From the NCBI GenBank assembly GCA_963848415.1, contig CAWKDN010000001.1, positions 1,178,001 through 1,242,000 of the forward strand: a DNA stretch of 64,000 bases, read 5' to 3'. The number at the start of each line of letters is the position of its first letter. Position 1 is the first letter of the stretch. A program made the position numbers and the translations under genes. A model generated the notes under the pieces. It made no database searches. It had not been told where the DNA came from and saw nothing but the letters and a program-made list of their open reading frames with translations. Origin of the DNA: CAVQBC01 sp963848415. Its GTDB lineage: Bacteria > Actinomycetota > Thermoleophilia > Solirubrobacterales > Solirubrobacteraceae. Positions 61,759 through 64,000 of the stretch are shown in pieces.

Positions 61759-62439
61759 ATGATGCTCCCCGCCCCGCTCGCCCGCCGCGCCGCGGTCGCC
61801 GGCCTGCTGGCCGCCCTCGCGCTGCCCGCGGGCGCCCAGGCGGCGAAGCTCGACCAGCCGCTGAAGCCGTGCTACGTGTCGGCCGGCAACCAGCGGGAGC
61901 CGATCCGGGTGCTGGCCTCGGGCTTTACGCCCGGGGCGATCGTGGACGTCGTCGTCGACGGCGTCCCGTTCACCAACGAGGAGGTCCGCGCCAACGGCCT
62001 CGGGATCGTCGATGGCGAAGTGCTCGCCCCTCCGCAGGCGACCGGCGAGCGGCCGTTCACGCTGACCGTGACCGAGCGCGACCTGACCGGCAACACGGTG
62101 AGCACCACCAGCCGCGTGACGGCCCTGGCGGTGGACACCCGGCCGGCGCGGGCGCGCCCCTCGCGGCGCGTGATGTTTTCCGGCCGCGGCTTCACCGGCG
62201 CCGGCCCGGTGTGGGCCCACTACGTCTTCGCCGACGCCCAGCGCCGTCGCGTGCGCCTCGCCGTCCCGCGCGGCCCGTGCGGGACCTTCCGCGTGCGCCG
62301 TCGGCAGATGCCCATCCGGCGCCCGCGCACGGGTACGTGGACGCTGCAGGCCGACCAGCAGCGCTCCTACGCGCCGACGCCGGCCACCAACGTCTTCAGG
62401 ATCAGCATCACGGTCACGCGCACGCCGCGCTCGCCGTAG
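61759..62439 (+). CDS. Secreted protein of unknown function (first of two related)
   Basis: 226 residues. A signal peptide (PLARRAAVAGLLAALALPAG, AQA) is followed by an Ig/IPT-like N-terminal domain (LKPCYVSAGNQREPIRVLAS, GFTPGAIVDVVVDGVPF) and a second domain ending GPCGTFRVRRRQMPIRRP and a final FRISITVTR strand. Two Cys may form a disulfide. The layout matches the next gene: signal peptide, Cys, GxxPG-xVxV strand, PxG-CG-xxxRxxxMPxR, then a closing I-T/x-I strand. Start ATG 61759. Function unknown; cell-surface or spent-medium protein is inferred. Confidence 0.75.
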   Translation: MMLPAPLARRAAVAGLLAALALPAGAQAAKLDQPLKPCYVSAGNQREPIRVLASGFTPGAIVDVVVDGVPFTNEEVRANGLGIVDGEVLAPPQATGERPFTLTVTERDLTGNTVSTTSRVTALAVDTRPARARPSRRVMFSGRGFTGAGPVWAHYVFADAQRRRVRLAVPRGPCGTFRVRRRQMPIRRPRTGTWTLQADQQRSYAPTPATNVFRISITVTRTPRSP

Positions 62440-62489
62440 CGGCGCACTACTCTCCCGTTCCGTCAACCGATCCGGAGGTAGTCGTCATC

Positions 62490-63176
62490 GTGTCTCGCCG
62501 ATCGTTCGCCGCGTTGCTGGGCGCCTCGGCCCTCGCCGCCCTCGCCGTGCCCGCCGCGGCACAGGCCCAGGCCGGCGTCATCTCCTCCACGCCGTGCGTG
62601 CGCTCTGTCCCGGGCGTCGACACGTGGCAGGTCGCCGCGACGGGGCTGCGGCCCGGCGGCTTCGTCACCGTCCGCGCCGACGACCAGATCGTCGCCTCGG
62701 GGACGGCCGACGCGGCGGGGACCCTGCCGGCCCAGCCCGCGAGCGGCCCGAGCATCAGCGACACCGACACCTACGAGCAGACCTTTTCGCTGGCAGCGAC
62801 GGACGGCGCCACCACGACGGCCGCGGTCCCGCTGCCGGTCGTCCGCGTCGGCGTCAAGCTGCCGCGCCGCGCGCGCCCGCGCAGCCGCGTGAGCTACAAG
62901 GTCTACGGCTTCGTCCCGGGCCAGCCCGCCTACCTGCACATCCGCAAGAACGGCCGCACGCTCGGGCGCTACAGCCTCGGCACGCCGGAGGGCGCCTGCG
63001 GCAACGTCACCAAGCGCCTGCGCTATATGCCGCTGCGCAACTTCCGCTACACGAGCTACGACTACTGGTTCTCCCAGAGCCGCCGCTTCGACCGCAACGC
63101 GACGCTGGCGCGCTACCAGATCACGATCTTCCGCACCTTCCGGCCGAGCTCGGCCGCGGCCACCGCGGTCGAGTAG
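62490..63176 (+). CDS. Secreted protein of unknown function (second of two related)
   Basis: 228 residues. Signal peptide RRSFAALLGASALAALAVPA with AAAQAQA, then SSTPCVRSVPGVDTW, GLRPGGFVTVRADDQIVASG, a linker, KLPRRARPRSRVSYKVYGFV with PGQPAYLHIRKNGR, and PEGACGNVTKRLRYMPLRNF. It aligns by layout with the upstream gene (GF-PG turns, a late CG with an MPxR segment). CGGAGGTAG precedes GTG 62490. The pair probably arose by duplication. It ends four bases before the convergent clpB. Confidence 0.75.
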   Translation: MSRRSFAALLGASALAALAVPAAAQAQAGVISSTPCVRSVPGVDTWQVAATGLRPGGFVTVRADDQIVASGTADAAGTLPAQPASGPSISDTDTYEQTFSLAATDGATTTAAVPLPVVRVGVKLPRRARPRSRVSYKVYGFVPGQPAYLHIRKNGRTLGRYSLGTPEGACGNVTKRLRYMPLRNFRYTSYDYWFSQSRRFDRNATLARYQITIFRTFRPSSAAATAVE

Positions 63177-63180
63177 CCCG

Positions 63181-64000
<820 letters not shown>

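Overview
The window is high-GC chromosomal DNA of an actinomycete-like bacterium. GTG starts are common, small proteins such as PspC, CsbD, GlsB, DUF1269 and DUF3072 are present, the gas-vesicle set resembles the Streptomyces layout, and phosphofructokinase has the pyrophosphate-type signature seen in Actinomycetota. Placement in Thermoleophilia/Solirubrobacterales is my inference from the overall gene set, not proven. No phage, IS element or CRISPR array was seen.

Layout. 1-7.3 kb: a MetX-like acyltransferase/hydrolase, a wrecked CotH gene, pspC-like, uppP, a SIS-domain isomerase, a DHFR-like reductase and an ankyrin protein. A ~100-bp repeat and a deleted second copy of the ankyrin locus are nearby. 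7.3-9 kb: a gene graveyard (DUF937, carboxylesterase, Bcr/CflA-type MFS and Eco57I-like restriction-modification remnants). 9-22.6 kb: a visibly less GC-rich stress island with PRC-barrel/DUF2382, CsbD, GlsB, small membrane proteins and a leftward gas-vesicle operon (SRPBCC, gvpA, F, G, O, J, L, S, F/L, K and a 37-aa amphipathic peptide), divergent from a TPR protein. Its right edge holds remnants of a DUF421 protein and an alcohol dehydrogenase. 23-43 kb: envelope and transport genes (RTX-repeat secreted protein, MMPL transporter, bacterial PH-domain pair, VTC domain, EamA, ion channel, sodium:solute symporter), central metabolism (PPi-type phosphofructokinase, GH15 trehalase/glucoamylase), four tRNAs (Asp, Val, Lys, Glu), a TetR/SDR pair, and a DUF3072 gene behind a LexA-type box. 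43.4-61.3 kb: a leftward purine-biosynthesis region. purD-E-B-(M24 peptidase) and purC-S-Q-L are two runs of 4-base-overlapping genes, followed by galK, a DUF559/AbiEi-like protein and an SDR, then purF, recQ, purN and purH. 61.4-64 kb: a GYD protein, two related secreted proteins, and the C-terminal part of ClpB running off the end.

How it fits together. The pur genes cover PRPP to IMP and AMP except purM and purK, which are not in this window. The gas-vesicle operon has a shell protein (GvpA), accessory proteins (F/L x3, G, J, S, K, O) and a plausible sigma-B-type promoter, matching the general-stress flavour of the island.

Many loci are decayed. Several have lost their middle while keeping both ends (aminotransferase, ester cyclase, DUF4956/DedA junction, second ankyrin copy), and several normally intact genes carry one frameshift (recQ, the 23.7-kb membrane protein). 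Some of these may be assembly errors. A recurring TAGNCT motif 6-10 bases before start codons points to leaderless transcription.
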